A stretch of DNA of 64,000 bases from an uncultured beta proteobacterium (GCA_903889565.1 CAISYC010000066.1:111826-175825), one strand, 5' to 3'. Shown: positions 52,786 to 63,838, numbered from the stretch's first letter. Program-made: numbers and translations. Notes: generated by a model not told the origin, from the letters alone.

Positions 52786-53460
52786 ATGAAGAAGGCAATT
52801 TTGATCGCAACACTCGGTCTCGCCGCAACGCTAGGCACCATCGGCAACGCCGGCGCCCAAGTCGCCGGCGCAACCGCCCTCGGCGTCACCATCACCGAGT
52901 CAAGCCGGATCGCGCTCGGCTGGAGCGCGAAGAAAAGCATTCTTGGCAAGACTGTCTACAACGACAGTGATGAAAAGATCGGCAAGGTCGAAGACCTGAT
53001 CATTGCCCCCGACAAGAGCGTGTCGTATCTGATTATCGGCGCCGGCGGCTTCGTCGGCATCGGCCGCCATGACGTGGCGGTGCCGTCGACGCAGATTGAG
53101 GAGCAAAACGGCCGCCTGGTGATGGCCGGCGCATCGAAGGAAGTCGTCAAGGCGATGCCACGGTTCGAATACGCCGATGACTCGGCGAAACGTGATCGCT
53201 TTATCGCCGGTGCGGAGCGAGACATTACCAAAGCCAAAGCCAAACTCAGCGACCTGGAAGGCAAAGCAGTGGCGGCCTCTACCGATGCCAGGTCCACACT
53301 GGATAAACAGGCCGGATTGCTGCAAAAAGACGTGACCGTTGCCGAGGGCAAGCTGTCGGAAATGAAAAACGCCAGCGCCAAACGCTGGAAAGAGTTCGAA
53401 GCCGATGTCAGCGCGGCCACTCTCCGCTTGCGCAAGTGGCTGAATACCGCGACCGGCTGA
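52786..53460 (+). CDS. Periplasmic PRC-barrel protein
   Basis: The 224-residue protein has a signal peptide (about 1-24, ending NAGAQ) and a PRC barrel (about 48-115: LGKTVYNDSDEKIGKVEDLI, SYLIIGAGGFVGIGRHDVAVP), then a long lysine/alanine-rich coiled coil (about 140-215, with DITKAKAKLSDLEGKAVAAS). This secreted form differs from the double PRC-barrel protein at 41229. PRC barrels are often linked to stress and surface functions. A one-mismatch regulatory palindrome is 71 bp upstream, shared with the divergent oleate hydratase. Confidence 0.85.
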   Translation: MKKAILIATLGLAATLGTIGNAGAQVAGATALGVTITESSRIALGWSAKKSILGKTVYNDSDEKIGKVEDLIIAPDKSVSYLIIGAGGFVGIGRHDVAVPSTQIEEQNGRLVMAGASKEVVKAMPRFEYADDSAKRDRFIAGAERDITKAKAKLSDLEGKAVAASTDARSTLDKQAGLLQKDVTVAEGKLSEMKNASAKRWKEFEADVSAATLRLRKWLNTATG

Positions 53461-53585
53461 ACGATGCGAGGGGCCAGTGCAATCACAGCGATGCGCTGAA
53501 ATCCCGTCTCAAAATCACGCGCTGACACTCCCGCCACACCGCTGCATGCACCAACCGCAGCCAACTTGCTGAAAAAGGAAATCAA

Positions 53586-54385
53586 ATGAACAGAATGCTG
53601 GTAGTCGTGTTTGATAACGAAAGCGCCGCCGAGGCCGGTACCCGCGCGATGCGGCAGTTGCACAGCGAAGGCAGCGTCACGCTCTATGCGATGGGTGTGT
53701 GGCCAAGGACAGCAAGGGCTACATCTCGATCAAGGAAGCCGCCGATCCGGGATTCGCCGGCGCCGGCACCGGACTCGCCGTTGGCGCGCTGATCGGCCTG
53801 CTCGGCGGACCGGTGGGCATGGTTGTCGGCGCCCTCGCCGGCACCGTCGCCGGCGCGATCCGCGATTACTGGGTTGCCGGTGTTGGTCTCGATTTTGTCG
53901 AGCAAACCGGCAAGCTGCTGCAACCCGGCAAAGTCGCGCTGATCGCCGACGTCGAAGAGGAATGGGTCATACCGGTCGATGCGAGCATGGAGGCGGCCGG
54001 CGGCGTGGTTGTCAGGCGCGCCCGCGCAGATATCGCCGAAGTACAGTTTCAACGCGATGTAAACGCGTTGAAGGCTGAAATCAAGGAACTCGAAGCCGAA
54101 TTCAAGCACGCCAACGGCGCCGCCGGTCAGAAACTGCAGATCCAAATTGCCGCTGCAAAAGCCGCACTCGATGGCAACCTCAAGCGCGCGCAACAATGGG
54201 TCGCCGAACTGAAGCTCGAAGCCGAAGGCAAAATTCATTTGCTGCAGGAGCAGCAGAAGAAACTGCAGGGCGACGCGAGGACGAAACTCGAAAGCCGCCT
54301 GACGCGTGTGCGCAGCGCCTATGACAAGCGCAGCGCCAAGCTCAAGCTGGCGTGGGAACTGACCAAAGAAGCCCTCGCCGCCTGA
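53586..54385 (+). pseudogene. DUF1269-family membrane protein gene with a one-base frameshift
   Basis: The N-terminal part reads MNRMLVVVFDNESAAEAGTR ... SVTLYAMGV in one frame, then the frame continues into unrelated basic sequence. From 53699 the next frame gives the missing continuation: AKDSKGYISIKEAADPG, then the DUF1269 glycine-rich membrane pair (IGLLGGPVGMVVGALAGTVA), EEWVIPVDASMEAAGGVVV and a coiled-coil tail. A missing base near 53699 (expected GTG-GTG-GCC, present GTG-TGG-CCA) explains both. No slippery heptamer is visible, so this is a lesion or a sequencing error rather than programmed frameshifting. DUF1269 proteins are stress-type inner-membrane proteins. AAGGAAATCAA precedes the ATG. 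If intact it would be about 266 residues. Confidence 0.82.
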
Positions 54386-54403
54386 ACCGCGCGGATGCTC
54401 CAT

Positions 54404-54443
54404 CCGGCAGGCGCATCTTCCAATTGCAGATGTGCCTGGCCGG
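54404..54443. terminator. Stem-loop behind the DUF1269 gene
   Basis: An inverted repeat (54404-54418 and 54428-54443), with one mismatch and one bulge, lies 18 bp after the stop of the DUF1269 gene. No T-run follows, so termination is plausible but not certain. Confidence 0.4.
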
Positions 54444-54487
54444 TTGCCGCTTGATACCCCGTTTAATTCGCCAGGATAAATTCAATC

Positions 54488-55630
54488 ATGACCAGCTTGT
54501 TTGACCCGATCCACTTCGGCACCATCACCGCTGCCAACCGCATCGTGATGGCGCCATTGACGCGAAACCGCGCCGGCCCGGGGCAAATACCCACAGCGCT
54601 GATGACGACCTATTACGCGCAGCGCGCCAGTGCCGGAATGATCGTTACGGAGGCGACCCAGATTTCGCCTGAAGGCCAGGGCTACCTCGATACACCGGGC
54701 ATTTACAGCCCGCAACAAACAGCCGCCTGGCGCCGCGTCACCGATGCGGTGCACGCAAAAAGCGGAAAGATCGTGCTGCAACTGTGGCATGTCGGGCGAA
54801 TTTCACATGTTTCCCTGCAACCCGGCGGACAACCACCGGTGTCGAGTACTGCGCGCAGAGCGATCGCCAAAACCTTCACCGCCGCGGGCTTCGAGGATGT
54901 TTCAGAACCCCGCGCGCTGCGGCTGGATGAAATGCCGCGCATCGTGGCCGACTATCGTCAGGCCGCGCGCAATGCCATTGAGGCGGGTTTCGACGGCGTC
55001 GAGGTGCATTGTGCCAACGGTTATCTGCTGGAACAATTCCTGCGCGACAGCATTAACGACCGTCGCGATATCTACGGAGGCTCCGTGGAGAATCGCGCAC
55101 GTCTTCCGCTTGATGTGATGAGAGCGATTGTCGACGAGATCGGCGCAGACCGCAGCGGACTGCGCCTGTCCCCCGTCACACCGGTGAATGACGCCAGACA
55201 GGACAGCAATGCGCAGGGCTTGTTCGACTATTTCGTCGAACAACTGGCACCTTTGAAGCTCGCCTTTGTGCACGTAATCGAAGGCGCCACGGGCGGCGCG
55301 CGCGACATCGCGCCGTTCGACTACGCCGCCTTGCGCAGCCGTTTCAAAAGCGGCAACCCGCATGGCGCATGGATCGTCAACAACGGCTACACGCGCGCGA
55401 TGGCAATCGACGTAGTTGCCAGTGGCGCAGCCGACATGGTGGCCTTCGGCAAACTCTTTATCAGCAACCCGGACCTCGTCAACCGGCTACGCCTCGATTT
55501 GCCGTTGACCGCGCTGAACAGCGAAGCTCTGTATGGGGGTGGTGCCGTTGGCTACACCGATTACCCATCCCTCACTTTGGAGCCGGCCGGGAAAAAACAC
55601 GACGAGCAAATTCCCGCCCACGCCCACTAA
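54488..55630 (+). CDS. Alkene reductase of the Old Yellow Enzyme family
   Basis: The 380-residue FMN enzyme has NRIVMAPLTRNRA (flavin-binding), QLWHVGRISH, the HxxN catalytic pair in VHCANGYLLEQFL, and GAADMVAFGKLFISNPDLV near the end. This matches NemA/OPR-like alkene reductases that reduce activated C=C bonds and electrophiles such as N-ethylmaleimide. Full length. AGGA lies about 10 bases before the ATG. It fits the detoxification theme of the region. Confidence 0.92.
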   Translation: MTSLFDPIHFGTITAANRIVMAPLTRNRAGPGQIPTALMTTYYAQRASAGMIVTEATQISPEGQGYLDTPGIYSPQQTAAWRRVTDAVHAKSGKIVLQLWHVGRISHVSLQPGGQPPVSSTARRAIAKTFTAAGFEDVSEPRALRLDEMPRIVADYRQAARNAIEAGFDGVEVHCANGYLLEQFLRDSINDRRDIYGGSVENRARLPLDVMRAIVDEIGADRSGLRLSPVTPVNDARQDSNAQGLFDYFVEQLAPLKLAFVHVIEGATGGARDIAPFDYAALRSRFKSGNPHGAWIVNNGYTRAMAIDVVASGAADMVAFGKLFISNPDLVNRLRLDLPLTALNSEALYGGGAVGYTDYPSLTLEPAGKKHDEQIPAHAH

Positions 55631-55641
55631 GGATAGTCGTA

Positions 55642-55830
55642 ATGCGCGCGCCGATGAAACTGCACCTCAAAAAGGGGCAACTGCACAAAGATGTCGGCAA
55701 GCCGGCCGACGCCGTCATCACTGCTGCGGATATTGCCAAAGAAAAAGCCCGCGGCGGGGTTTTCGCCAAACGTGCGCAATTTGCCGAAAACGCAAGGCGG
55801 TGGCGCCACGCCGGCAAAAGCAAGCCCTAG
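55642..55830 (+). CDS. Small basic protein of unknown function
   Basis: The 62-residue protein (MRAPMKLHLKKGQLHKDVGK, then PADAVITAADIAKEKARGGV, then FAKRAQFAENARRWRHAGKS) is highly basic and helical. I do not recognise a family; AAGGAT lies 8 bases before the ATG and the gene starts 11 bp after the alkene reductase. The repeated Ala/Lys pattern could bind nucleic acid, which is only a guess. Confidence 0.6.
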   Translation: MRAPMKLHLKKGQLHKDVGKPADAVITAADIAKEKARGGVFAKRAQFAENARRWRHAGKSKP

Positions 55831-56034
55831 CGCCATACCGTGCATCAAACGCCCGCTTCGCGCCGCTCGCACCATAATCGCAGCGGGTCGCCTTGCGAGT
55901 TGGTTGAATTCCATGGTTTCGCCGTCATATGAGTTGTGGCCGAAACCGGGGAACCGCGACGTTCACCGTTTGCATTACCGGATCCCTCGGCGCGTGCCGG
56001 CGGATGATTGCCAACCTTTTTACATCGAGTGCAA

Positions 56035-56448
56035 ATGTCATTGCGTAATCCAACCAGCTGGATGTGGGCGCAGGCCTGCGATTTATTGGACGATGCCGAG
56101 CAGGTGCACCGGCAATTCTTCCGGCTCGCCGCCTCGGGTTCGACGCAGGCGGTGTGGGAGCCGCCGGTCGATGTGTTCGAGGACGAACGCGAATTCATCA
56201 TCGTCGTCGCCCTCCCGGGCGTGGCGAGGGACCGCGTCGAAATCAGCCTCGAGTCGGGCAGCCTGGTGGTACGCGCCGAGCGCGGCATCCCGGCCGCGGT
56301 GTCGCGGAGCACGGTTCGGCGGCTGGAAATTCCGTACGGCTATTTCGAAAGACGGATTGCGCTGCCGCCTGGGCGCTTCGAGGTCGGCACCAGCGAGTGC
56401 ATCGACGGTTGTCTGGTATTGAGAATGCAGAAAACGGACCCATTTTGA
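56035..56448 (+). CDS. Small heat-shock protein (Hsp20 family)
   Basis: The 137-residue protein has an alpha-crystallin domain (about 40-130) with PPVDVFEDEREFIIVVALPG and the closing SECIDGCLVLRMQK, as in Hsp20 chaperones that hold unfolding proteins. The conserved A-x-x-x-N-G-V-L box is not intact; the corresponding place reads ECIDGCLVL. It is followed by lon after 8 bases, so the chaperone and protease are made together. The start at 56035 is chosen by family length; the ribosome site is weak. Confidence 0.85.
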   Translation: MSLRNPTSWMWAQACDLLDDAEQVHRQFFRLAASGSTQAVWEPPVDVFEDEREFIIVVALPGVARDRVEISLESGSLVVRAERGIPAAVSRSTVRRLEIPYGYFERRIALPPGRFEVGTSECIDGCLVLRMQKTDPF

Positions 56449-56456
56449 ATAAAACC

Positions 56457-58889
<2,433 letters not shown>

Positions 58890-58892
58890 CCG

Positions 58893-59555
58893 GTGCGTGC
58901 AGTCAAGCCGTCAAACCGCAGCCTGCCCCGATGCATCGCAGTGGCATTGCTGTTTACATTGAACACCACGGGGAACACCGCCATGGCCGTCGAAGAACCG
59001 CCCTACGAGGTCGTGCTAAGCGCAGACGCATTTGAAATTCGCGCCTATCCGGCACTGATCGCCGCCGAGGTTGCCGTCGGCGGCGACCGCAATGAAGCCG
59101 GCAACGCCGGCTTCCGCCTGCTGGCGGGTTATATCTTCGGCGGCAACACGCGCAAGCAGAAAATCAGCATGACCGCACCGGTGATCCAGGCGCCGGCCGC
59201 CGGGAAATCGATTGCAATGACCGCGCCGGTGATCCAATCCGGTGCCAACGGCGCGTGGATCGTCCGCTTCATCATGCCCGCCGGTTACACCCTCGATACG
59301 CTGCCGGTGCCGGACGATGCGCGCGTGCGCCTCCTGCCGTTGCCGCCGGCGCGCGTCGCGGTGATCCGCTTTTCCGGACTCGCGCAGGTCGCCGATGTCG
59401 AAGTGAAAACCGCTGAACTGCTGGCGTTTGTTGCTGCACGCAAGTTGCGCAGCAGCGGTCCGCCGGTACTGGCGCGTTATAACCCGCCGTGGACGCCGTG
59501 GTTCATGCGGCGCAATGAAGTGATGATTCCGATTGCCGCCGAAGGCGTCGAGTAG
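58893..59555 (+). CDS. SOUL/HBP heme-binding family protein
   Basis: The 220-residue protein has an N-terminal hydrophobic stretch (about 12-30), likely a signal or anchor, and a SOUL domain with EEPPYEVVLSADAFEIRAYP, RKQKISMTAPVIQ repeated once (KSIAMTAPVIQ) and NPPWTPWFMRRNEVMIPI at the end. SOUL proteins bind heme or, in other cases, hydrophobic ligands; bacterial roles are little known. It starts at GTG 58893, three bases after the lon stop, so it is in the same transcript. Confidence 0.88.
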   Translation: MRAVKPSNRSLPRCIAVALLFTLNTTGNTAMAVEEPPYEVVLSADAFEIRAYPALIAAEVAVGGDRNEAGNAGFRLLAGYIFGGNTRKQKISMTAPVIQAPAAGKSIAMTAPVIQSGANGAWIVRFIMPAGYTLDTLPVPDDARVRLLPLPPARVAVIRFSGLAQVADVEVKTAELLAFVAARKLRSSGPPVLARYNPPWTPWFMRRNEVMIPIAAEGVE

Positions 59556-59579
59556 AACGCCCTGATTGTGCGGCGGCCC

Positions 59580-60258
59580 TCACACGCCGCCGTGCAGGAT
59601 GCCCTGAATGAAAATCGGTTCATACCAATTGCCATTCCGGTGCACCCGTTCACTCTCCCGGTTTTTATCGTCGAGCGCACGGATCAGGCCGTCGATGCCG
59701 CCCTCATGCACCCGATCCGCAAACGTCTCGCGGTAGGTTGTCACCAGGCTCACGCCGTCGATCTTGGTGTCAAAGACCTTCCAACCGGCAGGCGTCCTGT
59801 CCATCTCGTAATCCATGCTCATGGTATCCGTTCCGGCCTGCTTCATCTGCGTTTTGACCGTGACTTCGGTATCGCCCGCGACGGCGTGCAAAGGCCTGAA
59901 CTCAATCGGCTGATCGCCGCCGCTTGACAGCGCAACCGTATAGGTCCGCACCTGCAGTGTACGAAATTCGGCGATGAGCACCTTCTGCTGCGCGGCGGTC
60001 ACGCCGCGCCAGTTATGCGCCAGGGCAAGCTGGGTCATGCGCGCGAAATCGAACAACGGCAGGACTTTTGCGTCCACGAGTTCGGCTGCTTTGATCGGAT
60101 TACCGGCGTGGATTTCCTTGTCAGCGCGGATAACGGCAATCACCTCCAGCGTCACCGACTTCAGCAATACCTCCGGCGCGACCCTCTCGGCGAAGACGGG
60201 TTGCACTCCGAGCACCAGTATTTGCCGCCAGCACAAAACGGATGAACAATGCCAGCAT
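59580..60258 (-). pseudogene. MlaC-like phospholipid-binding protein gene with frameshifted signal peptide
   Basis: The body (from about 60236) matches the MlaC/Ttg2D family: EVLLKSVTLEVIAVIRADKE, FDFARMTQLALAHNWRGVTA, GWKVFDTKIDGVSLVTTYRE. The best start is the ATG at 60258 (AAGGGAAAC before it), which gives a signal-peptide start MLALFIRFVLA but then reads in another frame; the mature frame can only be joined if one base near 60222 (in GGCAAATACTGG) is removed. The length from that ATG (679 bases) is not a multiple of three, consistent with a one-base insertion. MlaC carries lipids between the membranes; this may be the partner of the Mla operon at 19-22.7 kb, which lacks it. Confidence 0.82.
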
Positions 60259-60293
60259 GATGTTTCCCTTCGGTTCGAACGCGAACTGCCGCG

Positions 60294-60746
60294 CTATCGA
60301 TCGGCCAGCGCCACTTCGACGCCGTTGTGCCACAGCCGCTTGCCCTCCGGGAGCTTCAGATATTGCCCCGCATCGAGATAGGACAGTCCGTACGCAAAGC
60401 TAAGAGGACCGCGACTCGTGCTGCCACTGCCGAAGCCGCGCCATATGCTCAGTCTCTGAAAATGGAACGACGCCACCATGCCGTCGCTGCAACGCAATTG
60501 CCCGCTGCCGCCGGCGTCGGCGCTGGAGGTGAAATCGCCGAGACAACTGCGCGCCGGATCGCGCTGCGCGTGGATCGCCAGGGTACCCGCGCCATTGAGA
60601 TGCCCCTCGGCCTCGCCAATGAACAATTCATCGGCAAGCATCGCGATCACCGCACCCGTGGAAGAAAACAGTCCGGCACGCGCCAGCGTGCCGGGGCCGG
60701 TGATGCCGATGCCCGCCACCAATACTGAAATCCAGAATTTTTTCAT
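60294..60746 (-). CDS. Secreted hypothetical protein
   Basis: The 150-residue product has a signal peptide (about 1-23, ending in ARA) and a beta-rich body with two cysteines (SCLGDFTSSADAG, QLRCSDGMVASFHF), then YLKLPEGKRLWHNGVEV. I do not recognise the family. GGAGAGA lies 5-11 bases before the ATG at 60746. It lies 35 bp upstream of the MlaC-like gene in the same direction, so it is probably in its operon. A weak palindrome (60843-60858) is 96 bp upstream, the usual spacing for this motif. Confidence 0.7.
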   Translation of the reverse strand: MKKFWISVLVAGIGITGPGTLARAGLFSSTGAVIAMLADELFIGEAEGHLNGAGTLAIHAQRDPARSCLGDFTSSADAGGSGQLRCSDGMVASFHFQRLSIWRGFGSGSTSRGPLSFAYGLSYLDAGQYLKLPEGKRLWHNGVEVALADR

Positions 60747-60842
60747 CCACTCTCTCCGCGTTATTCTTTGCACGAGAGCGAGGCGACCGTTGCTTCGCCG
60801 CTTCGAGTGCGCCCTGAGTATGGACGCTCTGTACCCCGGCGC

Positions 60843-60858
60843 TGTGCGCTGCCACACG
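60843..60858. promoter_or_regulatory. Weak copy of the palindrome, site 16
   Basis: TGTGCGCTGCCACACG, two mismatches to the consensus, 96 bp before the gene at 60294-60746. Confidence 0.35.
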
Positions 60859-61011
60859 TAAGCGACGCTCGATTCGGCAACGGACTGCGGATAAAACACC
60901 GGCCCCTGGTCATGAGCATCACCAGGAGCCGGAACCCGCCAAACACAAGAGGGGATGAACCTGTTGGCGGGAGAGGAAGGATGAATTATCGAAGTGCCGG
61001 CCGGTTTTCTC

Positions 61012-61027
61012 CGTGCGCTATCGCACA
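61012..61027. promoter_or_regulatory. TGTNCG-N4-CGNACA palindrome, site 17
   Basis: CGTGCGCTATCGCACA, one mismatch in the first base, in the gap between the small gene at 61047 (its stop is near) and the secreted hypothetical gene, 265 bp before the latter. Confidence 0.45.
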
Positions 61028-61046
61028 TAACGAAAAATTATTTTGT

Positions 61047-61322
61047 TCAGTTGCGCAAGGACTCGCCGGCGTTTGGTTTACCCGCGGGCCAATTCTCGTC
61101 GCGCGATTGATGCAAAAGCACGTACTGGGCCGGGGTCAGCGCCGCATCCGTGGCCACGCCCGGAGCAGCGTCCAAAGACCGCGCAAACGGCACATCGACC
61201 GCGGATAAAGGGGCACGCCCGCCGGCCGACGCCTCGATCGCGTTACCCGGCTCGTGACCGGCGCGGCTGTAGATCACCAGCGTCAGCACGCCAAACAGTG
61301 CGCAGATCCAAAGCATCTTCAT
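61047..61322 (-). CDS. Small membrane-anchored hypothetical protein
   Basis: A 91-residue protein with one N-terminal hydrophobic helix (MLWICALFGVLTLVIYSRAG) and a polar remainder without a recognised domain, ending in QSRDENWPAGKPNAGESLRN. AAGGGG lies 5-6 bases before the ATG at 61322. It lies 54 bp behind the BON lipoprotein gene on the same strand, so it may be the last gene of the OmpA/BON operon. Unknown function. Confidence 0.65.
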   Translation of the reverse strand: MKMLWICALFGVLTLVIYSRAGHEPGNAIEASAGGRAPLSAVDVPFARSLDAAPGVATDAALTPAQYVLLHQSRDENWPAGKPNAGESLRN

Positions 61323-61376
61323 GGCATCCCCTTGCCTCACCGGCAGCCGCCCGCCTGGCGCTGCCGCCGCTGCGTA

Positions 61377-61688
61377 TTACTTCAACTGCATGTCGTTCCT
61401 GACGTTGGTCACACCGCCGACACCGCGCGCCACTTCGGCCGCTTTGTAGATGTTGGCCTGGGTGCTGACGAAGCCGCTCAACTGGACCACACCCTTGAAG
61501 GTCTCGACTTTGATCTCGGCCGATTTCAGCGTCGGTTCCGCGAAAAGCGCCGTTTTGACCTTGGTGGTGATAACCGAATCATCGACGTAGCCGCCGGTCC
61601 CTTCGGTCTTGGGGGTAGCAGCACAACCGACGATAACGGTCAGCATGAGTGCGGCGATAACAGTGGCAATGCGTTTAAACATGTTCAT
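61377..61688 (-). CDS. BON-domain lipoprotein
   Basis: The 103-residue lipoprotein has a lipobox (TVIVGCAAT, Cys22) and one BON domain (about 34-102: YVDDSVITTKVKTALFAEPT, then VVQLSGFVSTQANIYKAAEV, GVTNVRNDMQ). It resembles the BON protein at 336-665 but is lipid-anchored. Its start is 83 bp from the stop of the OmpA-like gene on the same strand, so they may be co-transcribed under regulatory site 18. Confidence 0.88.
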   Translation of the reverse strand: MNMFKRIATVIAALMLTVIVGCAATPKTEGTGGYVDDSVITTKVKTALFAEPTLKSAEIKVETFKGVVQLSGFVSTQANIYKAAEVARGVGGVTNVRNDMQLK

Positions 61689-61771
61689 TTGATTCTCCAG
61701 TGGATGAGAGCTTCATTGTGGCTGCCGGGCCGCGGCGCGCATTGATCAGCGCGCCGCGACCCATGGCTCGA

Positions 61772-62458
61772 CTAGCGTGCGGCGGCCGCCGCCGGTTTGG
61801 TTTCCGTCACATCGACATCGACCCTGCGATCCGGCTGCAGACAGGCGATGACCTTGGCACTTTTCGCACCCGGACATTCATCCGACTTGGTTACGGGGTC
61901 GCTCTTGCCCTTGCCAACTGCGGTAATTTTTCCAGCCGGAATCTCGCGACCGGTCAGATAATCCTTCACCGCACCCGCGCGACGCTCCGAGAGTTTCTGG
62001 TTGTATTCGGCGCTGCCGATGCGATCGGTGTGGCCGGTGACCATGATCATCTCGTATTGCACACTCTTGAGATCATTCGCCAGGTCGTTAAGCATGACCT
62101 TGCCCTTCGGCTTGATGACCGCCTTGTCGAAATCAAACAGCGCGTCGGCCGAAAACTGGATTTTTTGCATCGGCGGCTTGGCCGGCACCACCACCGCCGG
62201 CGCAACCGGCGCAGCGACCTTCGGTGTGGGCGCGACCGGAGCCGGGGTCACTTGCGCGGTTTTTACCGGATCGCACTGTGCAACCGCGCGCGCCGGCGTC
62301 CATTCGCTGGTATGCCAGCACATCCCGGTGTTCGGGCTGGTGACGATGTTGAAGTTCGAATCCACCACATAGCCCTGGTTCTTCGAGTCGGCAAACGACA
62401 GGCCTGACACTAGGGTGGCGGCGACGGCTGCAAAAATCACGGTGCGGGCTGAAATCAT
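61772..62458 (-). CDS. OmpA-family outer-membrane protein
   Basis: The 228-residue protein has a signal peptide (about 1-23), a short Ala/Pro/Val-rich linker (about 75-100) and a C-terminal OmpA peptidoglycan-binding domain (about 105-215) with ADALFDFDKAVIKPKGKVML and TGHTDRIGSAEYNQKLSERRA. It anchors the outer membrane to the cell wall. The N-terminal beta-barrel of full OmpA is missing. GGAG is 9 bases before the ATG at 62458. An exact regulatory palindrome (site 18) lies 164 bp upstream. Confidence 0.9.
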   Translation of the reverse strand: MISARTVIFAAVAATLVSGLSFADSKNQGYVVDSNFNIVTSPNTGMCWHTSEWTPARAVAQCDPVKTAQVTPAPVAPTPKVAAPVAPAVVVPAKPPMQKIQFSADALFDFDKAVIKPKGKVMLNDLANDLKSVQYEMIMVTGHTDRIGSAEYNQKLSERRAGAVKDYLTGREIPAGKITAVGKGKSDPVTKSDECPGAKSAKVIACLQPDRRVDVDVTETKPAAAAAR

Positions 62459-62622
62459 TACGGTTACTCCGGTTATCGAGCTGGGCTGGGCACAGACCAT
62501 GGTCGAAAAACCTGGGCCGCCGCGCCGCCGGTCGCGCGCTTCGCGCACCACCGATCAAATCCATTCACGGCTGCATGAACGTCATCAATGGGCGAACCTT
62601 AACGACCGCCGGCACCGGTTGC

Positions 62623-62638
62623 TGTGCGGCAGCGCACA
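62623..62638. promoter_or_regulatory. TGTNCG-N4-CGNACA palindrome, site 18
   Basis: TGTGCGGCAGCGCACA, exact, 164 bp before the OmpA-family gene and 122 bp before the CsbD-like gene. Confidence 0.7.
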
Positions 62639-62670
62639 TAGCCGCCAAATATCGCGCGAAGCACTGTTTT

Positions 62671-62686
62671 TGTACGTCAGCGTACA
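62671..62686. promoter_or_regulatory. TGTNCG-N4-CGNACA palindrome, site 19
   Basis: TGTACGTCAGCGTACA, exact, 74 bp before the CsbD-like gene at 62761. Confidence 0.75.
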
Positions 62687-62760
62687 GACTGCCGTGCGGT
62701 ATCCGGCGAGCATGCGCGGACGCTCAGCCCCGCCCGATCACCCCACCACGGAGAGACACC

Positions 62761-62982
62761 ATGAATCGAGACCACATTGCCGGCATCTGGCAACAGGTAA
62801 GCGGCGAAATCAAGGAAATTGTCGGTTCGCTGACCAAGGCCCCGACACTGGTTGCCGCCGGTCTGCGTGACCAGCACGCCGGCCGCCACCGCGAGCGCCT
62901 CGGCATCTCGCGCGAACATGCGGCGCGCCAGCTCGCGGAATTTCACGCGCGAAATCGCGACTGGAAATTGATGAGCCGCTGA
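62761..62982 (+). CDS. CsbD-like small protein
   Basis: A 73-residue soluble protein: MNRDHIAGIWQQVSGEIKEI, then VGSLTKAPTLVAAGLRDQHA and a helical, arginine-rich C-terminus. Its first half follows the CsbD pattern (a W/K-rich helix with GEIKE) but the second half differs from the CsbD at 11317, so it is a distant relative or a new small family. CGGAGAGAC is close before the ATG. Two palindromes (sites 18 and 19) lie upstream. Confidence 0.65.
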   Translation: MNRDHIAGIWQQVSGEIKEIVGSLTKAPTLVAAGLRDQHAGRHRERLGISREHAARQLAEFHARNRDWKLMSR

Positions 62983-63012
62983 GCACCAGTTGTTGCGCTG
63001 CAGCGGTCGAGG

Positions 63013-63744
63013 TCAGGGCACGGTGACGCCGGGAATCCTGTACGGCAACAGGCGATCGTATTCGCGTTTCACCACGGCGTAACATTCGCAGACGCGCCGT
63101 TCAAGTTTTGCGCGATCGACAATCCTGATGTGCCCGCGACTGTAGCGGATGAGACCGTCCTGCTGCAATTTGCCGGCGGCCTCGGTAACGCCCTCGCGGC
63201 GCACACCCAGCATATTGGCGATCAACTCCTGCGTCATCACCAGTTCCTCGCCGTCGAGCCGGTCCATGCTGACGAGCAACCAGCGGCACAGTTGCTGATC
63301 GAGCGTATGGTGCCGGTTGCACACCGCGGTCTGCGCCATCTGCGTGATCAAAGCCTGGGTGAAGCGCAAGGCCAGATGCTGCAGATTGCCGCCGAGCGCG
63401 AATTCGCGCTTGAGCACGCTGGCCTTCAGACGGTAACCGTTGCCGGCGCTTTGCACCACCGCGCGGCTTGGCGTGCTCTCGCCGCCCATGAACAAGGAAA
63501 TGCCGACCATCCCCTCGTTGCCGGTAACGGCGATTTCCGCCGAAGAGCCGTTCTCCATCACGTAGAGCAGCGACACGATGCTGGTGGTCGGGAAATACAC
63601 AAAACCCATATGCCCCCCCGATTCGTAGACCGCCCAGCCCAGCGGCATGGCGATCAGCTCAAGGTCAGGCAGCAGGCGCGCGTAATCGACGTCCGGCAGC
63701 ACGGCAAGCACGTGGTTTTGTTTGGGCGAGTGAGGTGAGGTCAT
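63013..63744 (-). CDS. Crp/Fnr-family transcriptional regulator
   Basis: The 243-residue protein has an N-terminal cNMP-binding-like domain (about 20-140, with FVYFPTTSIVSLLYVMENGS and GNEGMVGISLFMGGESTPSR, without a clear FNR Fe-S cysteine set) and a C-terminal winged helix with the recognition helix in MTQELIANMLGVRREGVTEAAGKLQ. The dimerisation helix lies between. It is the only DNA-binding regulator of this class in the window. An exact palindrome (site 20) is 94 bp upstream of its ATG, the spacing typical of this regulon, suggesting autoregulation. Its ligand is not evident. Confidence 0.9.
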   Translation of the reverse strand: MTSPHSPKQNHVLAVLPDVDYARLLPDLELIAMPLGWAVYESGGHMGFVYFPTTSIVSLLYVMENGSSAEIAVTGNEGMVGISLFMGGESTPSRAVVQSAGNGYRLKASVLKREFALGGNLQHLALRFTQALITQMAQTAVCNRHHTLDQQLCRWLLVSMDRLDGEELVMTQELIANMLGVRREGVTEAAGKLQQDGLIRYSRGHIRIVDRAKLERRVCECYAVVKREYDRLLPYRIPGVTVP

Positions 63745-63838
63745 GGCGGTGTTTTCCCTTGGCTGAGGCCCGCGTAAAACAGACAGGCGTCATTTGCATG
63801 CTGAAACAACCGCGACTGCCGACCGAGTCTACACCTTT

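Larger units (their letters stand above)
60747..61046. other. Intergenic region with palindromes
   Basis: The 300 bases upstream of the secreted hypothetical gene contain the weak site 16 and the one-mismatch site 17, and nothing else recognisable. Confidence 0.5.
62459..62760. other. Divergent intergenic region with two exact palindromes
   Basis: The 302 bases between the OmpA-like gene and the CsbD-like gene hold sites 18 and 19. No gene is visible here. Confidence 0.5.

Noticed and set aside
53691..53705. Programmed frameshift in the DUF1269 gene
   Set aside because: No slippery heptamer or downstream pseudoknot is visible; a missing base is simpler.
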